Positions 6,027 to 14,315 of a stretch of 59,348 nt of DNA are shown here, piece by piece; the stretch's first letter is position 1, and each line of letters begins with the position of its first letter. Made by a program: the position numbers and the translations under genes. Origin of the DNA: a virus; the IMG/VR virus record IMGVR_UViG_3300028388_002907, positions 1 through 59,348 of that record. One strand, given 5' to 3'. The notes under the pieces were generated by a model. That model saw nothing but the letters and a program-made list of their open reading frames with translations, was not told the origin of the DNA and did no database searches.

Positions 6027-8519
6027 CTAGTCAAAAAGTGAATTGATTCTTTCGGTAGTCCATCCTACAGGACTGGTTATTAGCTGCATCGGGCTAATGA
6101 ACGATTTCTCAAATTGCTTGTTGTAGTCTACATATTGGTGTAGTCCTAATTCCTTGGGCAAGTACGAAGGGTACGAAATGGTGTACGACATTGCCGGATT
6201 CGGTTCTCGAAGGTAGCAAAACTTGACCTTCGAGCCATTATTCACTAAGTCGTACTTGTTGTCAAGACCTTTTTTCCTCAAGAGATAATTGTAAACGATT
6301 GCGCCCCGCACATGGATCGGACAACCCTTTTTGGGCATACCATCATCCCCAACCCATTTATCTATCTCGGAAACCCCCCTTGGGAAAGACACTTCCTCCG
6401 GTTCAAGCGATGAGAACCTCTCCCTAAAGTCCGCAATGTAATTATGGAGTTTCGATTCGTCCTCAGATAACACCATCTTGAAGCAATCCATGAACACATC
6501 CCGCACGACCTGCGGAGTAGAGGATTTGACCGCTTCGATGCCCATAACCTTAATTTTTGGCTTTTCGTAGCGAACGCCCTCATTGTCCAAGACACTCAGG
6601 ATATACCTTTTCTTTGCGGTCCAAACACCACTGTCTGCGATAACCTCCCGACTCATTTCCATACGCGGCGCGTAGGCATTCATATGCTCGTACATATCAG
6701 TGTACCCTTTGTTCAATTCTGGAACAAAATACCGATTGGCCGCACTTGAAATAAAGTCTACGGGGGTCTTGGGATCATATTTTTTGACAAATGACGAAAA
6801 GTCCACATACAGGGAGTCCGTGTCGATAGCACAAACGTAATCAACATCCTCGGTATTCATGATCTTGTTCATGGCCTTGTTCATGACCCGCTCTGCCCAC
6901 TTGATAGCAAGTTGCCCAGATATTGTGATGCCCTCGGCCATAGACATTTCGAAATAACGGAAATATGCATTTCCGAGCGCGCCATACAGACTATTGAGAA
7001 GAATCTTTACCGCCATTTGTCCGTTGTCAAGAATGTCAATTTCTCTCAATAGTGAATTGTCATGCGTCTTCTCATACTCTGACTTTTTTTCTAGCATTTT
7101 CTTTTTGATTTCGCGCCGCTCATTGTAGTAATCGACAATGATGCTGGGCAGAACGCCCTGAAAATCTTTACGGTACATCGACCCATTGGCAGCTATGGAA
7201 AAACCAAGCCCCATTTCTCGCTCTGTCGGAGGATTTTCTAGGTAATGGTCTGCACCGTATCCCCTAGCCAATTCGGTCTTCACCAGAGTCTCGGGAGACA
7301 TATTGTACTGCACGATCAGGTTAGGATAAAGCGAATTTAGGTCAAAAGAAACCACCCATTCATATTTTCCGGGAATTGGCTCTTTGACGTAGCCGCCCGG
7401 ATAGCTGGATTTGACCTTCTTTTCTTTTGGGGGAACAGCAATATTCATCTTGTTAAGGTGCCTGTAAATGATACTGTCCCAAATTGCGGTGGTCCCAAGT
7501 GTGTCCTTGAATGTGACACCACCTTTGTAAGCGATGGTTATGGCCTGTTCTAGCAGACCTACCCTTTCTTCCAACTTCTCGACCAACATCACGTCTCTAA
7601 TGTTGTACTCAATGAATTTTTGGTAGTTTTCTTTGTAGAGAGTATGTAAGCTGCCGTATTCCTCATACGACATTTTTTTCTCTCCCAAAACCATGTGACA
7701 GATGGTGTCGAGAGAGTAGCTTTCTGGTGTGCCGTACACATAGTCAAATTTCTTGAATACCTCTAGGTAGTCAAGCTGTTCAATTCCGCCAATCTCGTAT
7801 GTGTCATTTGATTTGCCGTTGATGAAAACCTCACGGTAATTCACTATTCCCCACGGAGATAGCTTTTTCACCGCGCCCTCTCCCATGAGCCGCCTTACCC
7901 GGTTGACCAAATATGGAATGTCAAAGAATCGTATGTTCCAACCCGTGAATACGTCAGGCGGATCGCCCAAAAGGAACACGAAAAATTTAGTCAGAAGATC
8001 GACTTCGCTTGAACACTGGATATAGCGGACGGTCTTTTCCTTGGTTTCCATCTTGGATGGGTCAAACTCACCCATGCCATAGACATGCATCAACTCAGAG
8101 CCAATCTCGGAATATGCGATGGATTGGATAGGATAAAGTGCTTCATCTGGCTTCGGAAACCCTTCGTCTGATCCCACCTCAATATCGAAATTTCCTATTC
8201 GGATCAGACCAAAGTCGTACTCAATATCGTTTGGATACATCGACGTGATGAATTGATACACGAAGTTGTCCATCCCATGCACATCAAAACCCTCCACGCC
8301 TGAGTATTGGTCAATGGCGTCTCGGGCTTCCGACATAGTGGAGAATTTCTTGGGCTTGACGTACTTTCCGGTAATGTCTTTCCAGTCCGTCTCTGTATTT
8401 GATGGAAAGAACATTACCGGAGAAAAGGTGCCCTTGCGGTTAAACTGTTTGCCGTCCGCATACCCCCTGTAGAAAATCTTGTTTCCCTTTCGAGCAACGC
8501 TCGTGTAAAAACTACTCAT
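6027..8519 (-). CDS. 43: DNA polymerase gp43 (family B)
   Basis: An 830-residue family B replicative polymerase with 3'-5' exonuclease. Exonuclease motifs are F-D-I-E (about 114), G-W-N-I-R-F-F-D-I-P (Exo II) and Y-N-I-R-D-V-M-L (Exo III). Polymerase motif A is D-L-N-S-L-Y-P-N (about 391), motif B K-I-L-L-N-S-L-Y-G (about 505), motif C D-T-D-S-L-Y-V-D (about 566), followed by T-A-K-K-R-Y. All catalytic residues are present. It is somewhat shorter than T4 gp43 (898 aa). It works with clamp gp45 and loader gp44/62, encoded in the middle block. Its ATG overlaps the RNA ligase stop (ATGA). Confidence 0.96.
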   Translation of the reverse strand: MSSFYTSVARKGNKIFYRGYADGKQFNRKGTFSPVMFFPSNTETDWKDITGKYVKPKKFSTMSEARDAIDQYSGVEGFDVHGMDNFVYQFITSMYPNDIEYDFGLIRIGNFDIEVGSDEGFPKPDEALYPIQSIAYSEIGSELMHVYGMGEFDPSKMETKEKTVRYIQCSSEVDLLTKFFVFLLGDPPDVFTGWNIRFFDIPYLVNRVRRLMGEGAVKKLSPWGIVNYREVFINGKSNDTYEIGGIEQLDYLEVFKKFDYVYGTPESYSLDTICHMVLGEKKMSYEEYGSLHTLYKENYQKFIEYNIRDVMLVEKLEERVGLLEQAITIAYKGGVTFKDTLGTTAIWDSIIYRHLNKMNIAVPPKEKKVKSSYPGGYVKEPIPGKYEWVVSFDLNSLYPNLIVQYNMSPETLVKTELARGYGADHYLENPPTEREMGLGFSIAANGSMYRKDFQGVLPSIIVDYYNERREIKKKMLEKKSEYEKTHDNSLLREIDILDNGQMAVKILLNSLYGALGNAYFRYFEMSMAEGITISGQLAIKWAERVMNKAMNKIMNTEDVDYVCAIDTDSLYVDFSSFVKKYDPKTPVDFISSAANRYFVPELNKGYTDMYEHMNAYAPRMEMSREVIADSGVWTAKKRYILSVLDNEGVRYEKPKIKVMGIEAVKSSTPQVVRDVFMDCFKMVLSEDESKLHNYIADFRERFSSLEPEEVSFPRGVSEIDKWVGDDGMPKKGCPIHVRGAIVYNYLLRKKGLDNKYDLVNNGSKVKFCYLREPNPAMSYTISYPSYLPKELGLHQYVDYNKQFEKSFISPMQLITSPVGWTTERINSLFD

Positions 8520-9151
8520 GTGTTCTCTCGCCCCCTTAATGTGTTGGTCCTAATCTCTTGATGCTTCCAATGAACGTCCGTCTGGACGTGATCTTGTCGG
8601 ACATACTTCGCCACCGACTTCCCAAATTCGTTGTAATGAAATGCTCTTGCGATTCTCATAACATAACCCTCTGATGTTTCAGAGTCAACCGAAATGTTTT
8701 CTATCACCTGTCTCTGAAATGGCCCATCGTAAATCACTGGCACCATCGGTATGTCGCGCTCGCTCAAAAACTTCACTGTCTCATCCCAAGACAAGCACAT
8801 ATTGTCGGCATTCCAAACCGAAAATGCCAAAAAATACGACCTCAGATTGTGGTATTCTATGCTATGTATCGCATACAGGTTTTCACCACAGACTCTCCAC
8901 CCATAAGGAATTTTGTAGGCAACTGACGCCCAATAGTTTTTCACCCAATCGCGGGAAGGATGGTGCGCGCCGTCTACTGATCTGGCGTGCATTCCATCAG
9001 CATACAGGGAAGTGTTTTCCCCATCCATTTTTTCTGTGACGATAACCCTCTCACCATCAAACATGGAAATACCTCCGATGACAAGATCATCGGAGGTCAC
9101 GCCTTTCGACCATGGCAAGTGCTTTGTTCTTGGATATTTGCTTTTGTTCAT
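8516..9151 (-). CDS. RNA ligase-like nucleotidyltransferase
   Basis: A 211-residue ATP-dependent ligase-fold protein. Motif I is K-M-D-G-E with the AMP-accepting Lys41. C-G-E-N-L-Y-A near 88-94 fits motif III, E-G-Y-V-M-R-I motif IV, and V-A-K-Y-V-R motif V. The size and motif set match small RNA-ligase-domain proteins rather than the full T4 Rnl1 or Rnl2, which have an extra domain. It may repair nicked or cleaved RNA (for example host tRNA broken by defence nucleases); that role is inferred. It lies between the small early gene and gp43 and overlaps gp43 by 4 nt. Confidence 0.8.
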   Translation of the reverse strand: MNKSKYPRTKHLPWSKGVTSDDLVIGGISMFDGERVIVTEKMDGENTSLYADGMHARSVDGAHHPSRDWVKNYWASVAYKIPYGWRVCGENLYAIHSIEYHNLRSYFLAFSVWNADNMCLSWDETVKFLSERDIPMVPVIYDGPFQRQVIENISVDSETSEGYVMRIARAFHYNEFGKSVAKYVRQDHVQTDVHWKHQEIRTNTLRGRENT

Positions 9152-9158
9152 GCCAATT

Positions 9159-9485
9159 TTAGTTGAGGGTGGAGATTGCCGAGAACAGCCCCTTGATGAA
9201 TTTCCCGGTGGCCTTCGCCTCTTTATAGAGGGCCTTTTTGAAGCCCCACTTCGGAAGCTGGGAGAAGGGGAGACGCACGTCTACATGCTTCCCATCCAGA
9301 ATGCCGTGGCAGTAGGACACATCCCATGCCGGGAAACCCGGATCACTCAGGAGACGCAGACGGGTGATTTCCAGACCATCTTCGGTCCAGTCCACCGTGT
9401 CGATGTATCCCTGTTCGTGGCGTTCGGCATGATAGGCAAGGCCGTTTTGCAGGCCGTTTGTTTCTTGTGTTCCGTAAAGGTCCAT
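9159..9485 (-). CDS. Small early protein (108 aa), conserved in marine T4-like phages, unknown function
   Basis: A 108-residue protein starting M-D-L-Y-G-T-Q-E-T-N-G and ending A-I-S-T-L-N. The central L-R-L-L-S-D-P-G-F-P-A-W-D-V-S-Y and L-P-F-S-Q-L-P segments look familiar from marine T4-like phages, though no function is known to me. ATG 9485 is preferred over a longer frame because AGAGGA sits about 7 nt upstream and a sigma70 promoter at 9513-9542 would start RNA only about 20 nt before it. As the first gene after that promoter, it and the following replication genes are probably early. Confidence 0.7.
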   Translation of the reverse strand: MDLYGTQETNGLQNGLAYHAERHEQGYIDTVDWTEDGLEITRLRLLSDPGFPAWDVSYCHGILDGKHVDVRLPFSQLPKWGFKKALYKEAKATGKFIKGLFSAISTLN

Positions 9486-9512
9486 GTTGTTTCCTCTCTT
9501 TCTTTCATCTTT

Positions 9513-9542
9513 AATATAGACTGATTCGCAGTCAGTTGTCAA
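9513..9542 (-). promoter_or_regulatory. Sigma70-type early promoter driving the leftward block
   Basis: On the minus strand a perfect -35 TTGACA (9537-9542) and a TATATT -10 (9513-9518) are separated by 18 nt. The spacer contains an inverted repeat, ACTGA-7 nt-TCAGT, which could be an operator. Transcription would begin near 9506, shortly before the 108-aa gene and the replication operon. Recognition by unmodified host polymerase is inferred from the consensus match. Confidence 0.7.
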
Positions 9543-9627
9543 GTGAAAACTTTTTGGGGGTGCGACAAAATGCGCAATGGACGAATCAAAAAAAATGGGT
9601 ATAATAGAATCGTGGTTCCGGGGGGTA

Positions 9628-9674
9628 AAAGATTCTTTAGAAAGAATTTATTAAAAGGATTCTAAAGAGTCTTT
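9628..9674. repeat. 15-bp inverted repeat (hairpin) in the divergent intergenic region
   Basis: Arms 9628-9642 (AAAGATTCTTTAGAA) and 9660-9674 are complementary over 15 positions with a single mismatch or wobble and a 17-nt loop. No T-run follows on either strand, so it is not an obvious terminator. It sits between the leftward early promoter and the rightward late-type promoter, so it could be an operator, an RNA control element or an origin element. Confidence 0.6.
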
Positions 9675-9703
9675 AATATACTATAGGTTGAAAGGCGTAG
9701 CCG

Positions 9704-9726
9704 CCCCGAAGGGGTCTTAAAAAGAC
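9704..9726 (+). other. Two small overlapping hairpins before the 9777 gene
   Basis: CCCC-GAA-GGGG (9704-9714) is followed at once by GTCTT-AAA-AAGAC (9714-9726). AGACTGATTC at 9723-9732 repeats the same ten bases found at 9518-9527 inside the leftward promoter. No clear function; this may be a weak terminator or a leader structure. Confidence 0.35.
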
Positions 9727-9738
9727 TGATTCTTGACA

Positions 9739-9746
9739 CATAAATA
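9739..9746 (+). promoter_or_regulatory. Late promoter (ACATAAATAC) before the tail-tube-like gene
   Basis: CATAAATA-type core, 30 nt upstream of ATG 9777. The same octamer precedes gp22, gp23 and other late genes here and matches the T4 late consensus TATAAATA read by gp55. It fits the structural nature of the 9777 product. Confidence 0.55.
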
Positions 9747-9776
9747 CAGAAAGAAGCGAAGAAGTCAAGGTATTCC

Positions 9777-10271
9777 ATGCATCAAATCAAACAAAATTTT
9801 CTTAGTCCGGTCAGTTTCAGTTTTGAAATACTGAGGCTTCCTCATGTCAATTTTTTTGTCCAGAAGGTCAGCATACCGGGCGTCAATATGTCGGCAGTTG
9901 AACAACCGTCACCATTCAAGAGTATATACAGACCCGGTGACAAAATCGAATATGACGACATTAGCCTATCGTTTAAGGTAGATGAAGAAATGGCGAATTA
10001 CCAAGAATTGATGGGATGGATGGTAGGTATGACGTTCCCAAAAAATTTCAGACAGTACGCGAACCTTGTGGATGGTGACGGACTGTATTCAGATGCCTCT
10101 CTGATAATTATGAGTAGCGGCAAAAACCCGAACATCCTGATAAAGATGGAGGACGTGTTTCCAACGTCATTGAGCGGCATAGACATGGATGCCATGGAAT
10201 CAGATGTTGTGGCTCCGACATGCCAAGTCACATTCAAGGTCAATCAACTTTCTTTTGAAAATATCTCTTGA
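9777..10271 (+). CDS. Tail-tube-fold structural protein (gp19-like paralogue)
   Basis: A 164-residue protein beginning M-H-Q-I-K-Q-N-F-L-S-P. The segments F-V-Q-K-V-S-I-P-G-V-N, R-P-G-D-K-I-E-Y and the beta-rich C-terminus resemble T4-like tail tube proteins, in which a short loop plus I-P-G motif precedes the tube beta-sandwich. The main tail tube gp19 is separately encoded at 35236-35781. I infer that this copy is a tube-capping or tube-initiating protein (a gp54/gp48-like role) or another minor virion protein. It is the first gene of the rightward block and has its own late-type promoter. Confidence 0.6.
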   Translation: MHQIKQNFLSPVSFSFEILRLPHVNFFVQKVSIPGVNMSAVEQPSPFKSIYRPGDKIEYDDISLSFKVDEEMANYQELMGWMVGMTFPKNFRQYANLVDGDGLYSDASLIIMSSGKNPNILIKMEDVFPTSLSGIDMDAMESDVVAPTCQVTFKVNQLSFENIS

Positions 10272-10323
10272 CAAGTCCTTTGTAGTGTAGTATGTATGCT
10301 ACATTTAATCAGGAGTGATTCGT

Positions 10324-10761
10324 TTGAAACTAGAAGACATTTTTGCAATGTGGGAAAAAGACGCTGAGATTGACGTTTTGTCACTCGCAAGAGAATCTGC
10401 GTCCGCTCCTAAGTTACATCACAAATACATGACTATTTACACGACCGAATGGATAAAACTCAAGAAGCTGCGTGAGAACCACAAAAAGTTGGTGTTCGAG
10501 AAGCGTGAATACTATTCGGGAGAAATGAGCAAGAACGATCTTGACGCAAAGGGCTGGAAACCGTTCCCCAAAAAAATTCTCAAAAAGGAAATTTCAGAAT
10601 ACATTGAAGGCGATTCTGATGTTATCAACTCGTCTCTGGCGATCAATTTGGCAGAGGGCAAAGTGGAATATCTCGAAAGTATTCTCAGGGAGATAGGCCG
10701 TCGAAGTTTCCATGTCAAGAACATCATAGATTGGGAAAAATTCAGAGTAGGTGCATCATGA
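10324..10761 (+). CDS. uvsY: UvsY recombination mediator
   Basis: A 145-residue helical protein that loads UvsX onto gp32-coated single-stranded DNA. It aligns with T4 UvsY by its start (M-K-L-E-D against T4 M-R-L-E-D), the Y-Y-S-G motif in the middle, and a C-terminus with S-F-H-V-K-N-I-I-D-W (T4 G-F-A-I-K-H-I-Q-D). A TTG at 10324 is chosen as start: AGGAG at 10311-10315 lies 8 nt away, while the alternative GTG at 10315 overlaps that ribosome site. It overlaps uvsW by 4 nt (ATGA). Confidence is high for identity and good for the TTG start. Confidence 0.88.
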   Translation: MKLEDIFAMWEKDAEIDVLSLARESASAPKLHHKYMTIYTTEWIKLKKLRENHKKLVFEKREYYSGEMSKNDLDAKGWKPFPKKILKKEISEYIEGDSDVINSSLAINLAEGKVEYLESILREIGRRSFHVKNIIDWEKFRVGAS

Positions 10762-12260
10762 CGTGCGAGGTCTCAATTCAAAAAGTTAATGACGTGTGGA
10801 TAAGGGTTATTGCAGAACCTTCCATCAAAATGGATATGTCAGAGTATTTCACATTCGAGGTTCCGGGCGCTAAGTTTTCCCCAAAGGTCAAAAGTGGTAT
10901 GTGGGATGGTAAGATTCGTATGCTGAACGGCATGACGGGTATGATTTATCTGGGTCTGAAAGATCGGGTCATCGAGTTTCTGGAAAGACGCGGTATCGAA
11001 TATGAGTTAGACGACCGCCTCGTTATCGACAACGACATACCGGAGGATGCAGGACACCACTTAGCCAAAAAATTTGACACATTATTTGAATGCCGGGACT
11101 ATCAGAATGAAGCTGTGGTGGCAGCACTGAAAAATGAAAGAATGCTGATGTTATCTCCAACATCATCTGGCAAGTCATTTATCATCTATCTCATCGCTAG
11201 GTATCATGCAGCAAGGGGCCGTAAGGTGTTGTTGCTAGTGGACTCCAAGTCTTTGCTAAAACAGATGGGACAGGACAACTTCCCGAATTACAACAAGAAC
11301 CGAGAGTTGTCATTTGGATATTACAATGCCGGGGAGGTTCCAGAGGTTGTCGAGCATGATATGACGCTTTGTCTGTACCAGTCTATTGCCAAAAATGTTG
11401 CCCCGTGGTTTGACCAGTTTGATGTTATCCTGTGTGATGAGGCTCACAAATACAAAGCGATGAGCCTCAAGAATCTCATGGAAAAGACCACGAAAATCCG
11501 CTACAAAATCGGTTTCACTGGCACCATTGATGGCGCAAAATCAAATGAATGGACGTTGAATGGCGTGTTCGGAGAGACGCACCAGATCATAACCACGAAG
11601 GAATTGATGGACGAAGGTAGTGTGTCAGAATTTGACATTTCAATCCTGACGCTTAAATATGATGATTCGGTGGTCAGAAGATACCGGAATTGCAAGAAAA
11701 ACAAAAAAGAAAAGAAAATCACCTATCATGACGAATCGGAGTTCTTGAAGACTCTCGAAGAACGCGATGATTTTCTTGTGCGGTTGATGGAAGCACGGGA
11801 CGGCGTGTCTCTGTTGTTGCTAAAACACGTCGAGCATGTAGAGACAATTGCTGAAAAGTTGACGGAGAGGGTTGACCGTCCGGTACACATGATCGTTGGC
11901 AAATTGTCTTCTGACGAACGTGAATCCATCCGTCAGAATGTGAACAAGTCCAAGGATGCAATAATTGTTGCGACATATGGTACTATGTCAACCGGAGTTG
12001 ATATTCCGTCGATCACGACTCTCGTTATGGGGTTTCCATACAAGAGCCGCATTACCGTGCTGCAAAGTATTGGCCGCGCCTTGCGTGTTACAGATAGAGG
12101 GAAGGCCAAGGTTTTTGATATTGTTGACGATCTGACAATAGGAAGACTGAAAAACTACACGTTGAAGCACCTGAATGAGCGGGTGAAGATATACACTCAA
12201 GAGCAATTCGACTACACTTTCAAAACAGTCAAGATAAAAGGAAAAGACAATGGACAATAA
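10758..12260 (+). CDS. uvsW: UvsW helicase (SF2, branch migration)
   Basis: A 500-residue superfamily 2 helicase that unwinds R-loops and migrates branched recombination intermediates. An N-terminal substrate-binding domain with W-D-G-K-I-R-M-L (49-56) is followed by Walker A S-P-T-S-S-G-K-S (133-140), DEAH (227-230), F-T-G-T as motif III, and Q-S-I-G-R-A-L-R as motif VI. These features and its length match T4 UvsW (503 aa). ATG 10758 overlaps the uvsY stop, indicating coupling. The next gene starts inside its last codons. Confidence 0.93.
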   Translation: MTCEVSIQKVNDVWIRVIAEPSIKMDMSEYFTFEVPGAKFSPKVKSGMWDGKIRMLNGMTGMIYLGLKDRVIEFLERRGIEYELDDRLVIDNDIPEDAGHHLAKKFDTLFECRDYQNEAVVAALKNERMLMLSPTSSGKSFIIYLIARYHAARGRKVLLLVDSKSLLKQMGQDNFPNYNKNRELSFGYYNAGEVPEVVEHDMTLCLYQSIAKNVAPWFDQFDVILCDEAHKYKAMSLKNLMEKTTKIRYKIGFTGTIDGAKSNEWTLNGVFGETHQIITTKELMDEGSVSEFDISILTLKYDDSVVRRYRNCKKNKKEKKITYHDESEFLKTLEERDDFLVRLMEARDGVSLLLLKHVEHVETIAEKLTERVDRPVHMIVGKLSSDERESIRQNVNKSKDAIIVATYGTMSTGVDIPSITTLVMGFPYKSRITVLQSIGRALRVTDRGKAKVFDIVDDLTIGRLKNYTLKHLNERVKIYTQEQFDYTFKTVKIKGKDNGQ

Positions 12261-12558
12261 TGAATACGAAATCTACACCCTGAAACTGAATACCGGGGTT
12301 GATCTTCTGGGGCTTGTGCATCCCCAAAATCGTGATGTGATAGAAACTCCTATCCAGATCATGTTTGATTTGACAGGCGTGCCATACGCCAGAAACTTTA
12401 TGGGCCTATCCTCCACGAATACATTCAAGGTTCCTGAGAATCGCCTTCTGTTTGAACCGGCCAGCGAGATTGGTGTGGATTTTTATAAATCATACACAAA
12501 TCATTCAAAAGAGGAAGAAATGGATTTATCGACAGATACCGGAGGTCTTTTGAATTAA
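12250..12558 (+). CDS. Conserved-looking small protein between uvsW and gp55 (102 aa)
   Basis: A 102-residue protein. The N-terminal L-K-L-N-T-G-V-D-L-L-G-L-V-H and the following beta-strands resemble an Sm-like small beta-barrel, but I would not assign it on that alone. N-F-M-G-L-S and F-E-P-A-S-E-I-G-V-D-F-Y are further marked segments. AAGGAA precedes its ATG inside the uvsW end, and its TAA overlaps the gp55 ATG by 1 nt. That position suggests a link to late transcription or recombination; function unknown. Confidence 0.65.
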   Translation: MDNNEYEIYTLKLNTGVDLLGLVHPQNRDVIETPIQIMFDLTGVPYARNFMGLSSTNTFKVPENRLLFEPASEIGVDFYKSYTNHSKEEEMDLSTDTGGLLN

Positions 12559-13142
12559 TGGCTAAAAGACAGAAACACAACTATGTGGATAAGGAAAAGC
12601 TGTACCAAGAAATTGTGAAGTACCGCAAAAGATGTGAAGAATGTGAAAATTCTGGTCTTGATGTACCGAAAGTCTCTGACCCCATAGCCAAAGACATTAT
12701 GGCCATTGCGAAGAACATGGCCGAGAAACACAATTTTAGGGGGTACTCATTTCGGGAGGATATGATCGGTGATGGGATACTTGATGCCTGTCGGGCCGTA
12801 GCCAATTACAACATAGAAAAAAAGAACCCCTTTGGCTATTTCAGCTTGATTATCCAGCGTGCATTTGTTAGGAGAATTGAAGCCGAGAAAGGTTATCTTT
12901 ACCAGAAGCACAAAGTTTTCGAGCGAGAAAAAATGATTGGGGCACTACACCAAACAGGTATTGACCAAAAGACAAGCATAGGATATGATGAAGGATACGA
13001 TTCGGAAACTGACTACATGAATGATTTTGTTAGCAACTATGAAGACAGAATCAAGGCAAAGAAACAGAAAGCCAAAGAGCGGCGCGAAAGACGAAAAATG
13101 GAGAAAGAAAATGAAGACACTGGGATTACCCGTACTGATTGA
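12558..13142 (+). CDS. 55: Late-transcription sigma factor gp55
   Basis: A 194-residue divergent sigma70-family protein close in size to T4 gp55 (185 aa). A region-2-like segment contains D-M-I-G-D-G-I-L-D-A-C-R-A-V-A-N-Y and N-P-F-G-Y-F-S-L-I-I-Q-R-A-F-V-R-R-I, as in other phage late sigma factors. It redirects host RNA polymerase to TATAAATA-type late promoters and works with the sliding clamp gp45. Matching late promoters are seen across the right block. The C-terminus is very basic (K-E-R-R-E-R-R-K). Its end overlaps the next small gene. Confidence 0.9.
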   Translation: MAKRQKHNYVDKEKLYQEIVKYRKRCEECENSGLDVPKVSDPIAKDIMAIAKNMAEKHNFRGYSFREDMIGDGILDACRAVANYNIEKKNPFGYFSLIIQRAFVRRIEAEKGYLYQKHKVFEREKMIGALHQTGIDQKTSIGYDEGYDSETDYMNDFVSNYEDRIKAKKQKAKERRERRKMEKENEDTGITRTD

Positions 13143-13272
13143 GGACATGATTAAAAAGGTCACTGACCCGAATGCGTCCTACACACAAAAACAACACTAT
13201 ATTGAGACTCTACGCAGGATTAGTGAGGAAACCAATAAAGCTATTGTGACTGCCGAGCAACAAAGACGATGA
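13111..13272 (+). CDS. Small protein between gp55 and gp47 (53 aa)
   Basis: A 53-residue helical protein (starts M-K-T-L-G-L-P-V-L-I-E-D-M, ends E-Q-Q-R-R). GGAG at 13100-13103 lies 7 nt before ATG 13111. It overlaps the gp55 end and shares ATGA with gp47. Sequence pattern (N-A-S-Y-T-Q-K-Q-H-Y-I-E-T-L-R) suggests two helices. I cannot name a function; its fixed place in a recombination/transcription operon argues that it is a real gene. Confidence 0.65.
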   Translation: MKTLGLPVLIEDMIKKVTDPNASYTQKQHYIETLRRISEETNKAIVTAEQQRR

Positions 13273-14315
13273 AAATTGCTATAATCTGTGATACCCATTG
13301 GGGGTACGCAGGGAAAGAAGTTTATCTTGACTATTTTGGTCGGTTTTTTGATGATGTGTTTTTCCCAAAAATTAAAGATGAGGGGGTGACACACCTTATT
13401 CATCTTGGCGATCTGACTGACCAGAGACGGGGCATCAATTACCTCGCCCTTTCGGTGATGAAGAAAAAATTCATTCAACCCATAGCTGATATGGGCATCA
13501 ATACCTATATTCTGGCCGGGAACCATGATGTGTACTACAAAAACACTAACCGAATCAACTCCCTTCAAGAGTTGTTTGGTCATGGGGAGTACCCGAATAT
13601 CCGGTTTGTCTGGGACAAGGCCGAAACCATAGAGATAGGTGGGCTGAAAATTGACCTATGCCCTTGGCTAAATCCTGAAAACATGGACAAAAACCTCTCA
13701 TACCTGAAAAATAGTGACTCGGACTTGCTCATGGGGCATTTCGAATTTGAAGGCTTCGATATGGGTGGAGGTAGGCTATGCACACATGGTCTGTCACCAA
13801 AGACGTTCCCTCACCGGAAGGTTTTCTCTGGTCACTTTCACACGCCTAGTACCAGAGGTAGGATCAGGTATCTGGGCGCCCCATACGAAATGACTTGGGC
13901 AGATTGTGATGGTTCAAGGGGCTTCCACATACTGCATACTGACACCAAGACGGTTGACACCCATCTAAACCCTCTAAAGTTGTTCAAGAAAGTCTCGCTT
14001 GACGAAGACGTTACGCTAAACGATGTTGAAAAGCTGGACTTAGGTGGCCGATTTGATCGAATGTATGTCAAAATCAATTCCAGAGCATCTAGGTCTGTCA
14101 CGGATGCCGCACTGTCGAAAATCAGCGACAGTGGTAAGGCGATTGATGTAAAAGTATCAGAGATGTTGTCTGAGTCAGTGTCAGACGATCTTGACATTGA
14201 CACATCTGACACCGAGACGCTGATTCGTAACTATGTCAAAAGCGCCAGTGTCAACTGTGATCGTGAATGGCTGGAAATGATGATGGTCAATCTATACAGG
14301 GAGTCCGAGATTTGA
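13269..14315 (+). CDS. 47: gp47 recombination nuclease subunit (Mre11/SbcD-like)
   Basis: A 348-residue metallophosphoesterase. Metal-binding motifs are D-T-H (8-10), G-D-L-T-D, G-N-H-D-V-Y, M-G-H-F and S-G-H-F-H, all intact. With gp46 it forms the Mre11-Rad50-type complex that resects DNA ends to make single strands for UvsX. The length equals the T4 protein closely (339 aa). Start ATG 13269 overlaps the preceding stop (ATGA), and its own TGA overlaps the TTG start proposed for gp46. Confidence 0.95.
   Translation: MKIAIICDTHWGYAGKEVYLDYFGRFFDDVFFPKIKDEGVTHLIHLGDLTDQRRGINYLALSVMKKKFIQPIADMGINTYILAGNHDVYYKNTNRINSLQELFGHGEYPNIRFVWDKAETIEIGGLKIDLCPWLNPENMDKNLSYLKNSDSDLLMGHFEFEGFDMGGGRLCTHGLSPKTFPHRKVFSGHFHTPSTRGRIRYLGAPYEMTWADCDGSRGFHILHTDTKTVDTHLNPLKLFKKVSLDEDVTLNDVEKLDLGGRFDRMYVKINSRASRSVTDAALSKISDSGKAIDVKVSEMLSESVSDDLDIDTSDTETLIRNYVKSASVNCDREWLEMMMVNLYRESEI

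Noticed and set aside
9543-9776. tRNA or structured RNA gene in the divergent region
   Set aside because: Hairpins are present but no cloverleaf or CCA end could be traced; I describe them only as hairpins.
12250-12558. Firm Sm-like (Hfq) assignment for the protein before gp55
   Set aside because: Only a loose beta-strand pattern supports it; no Sm signature residues are clear.
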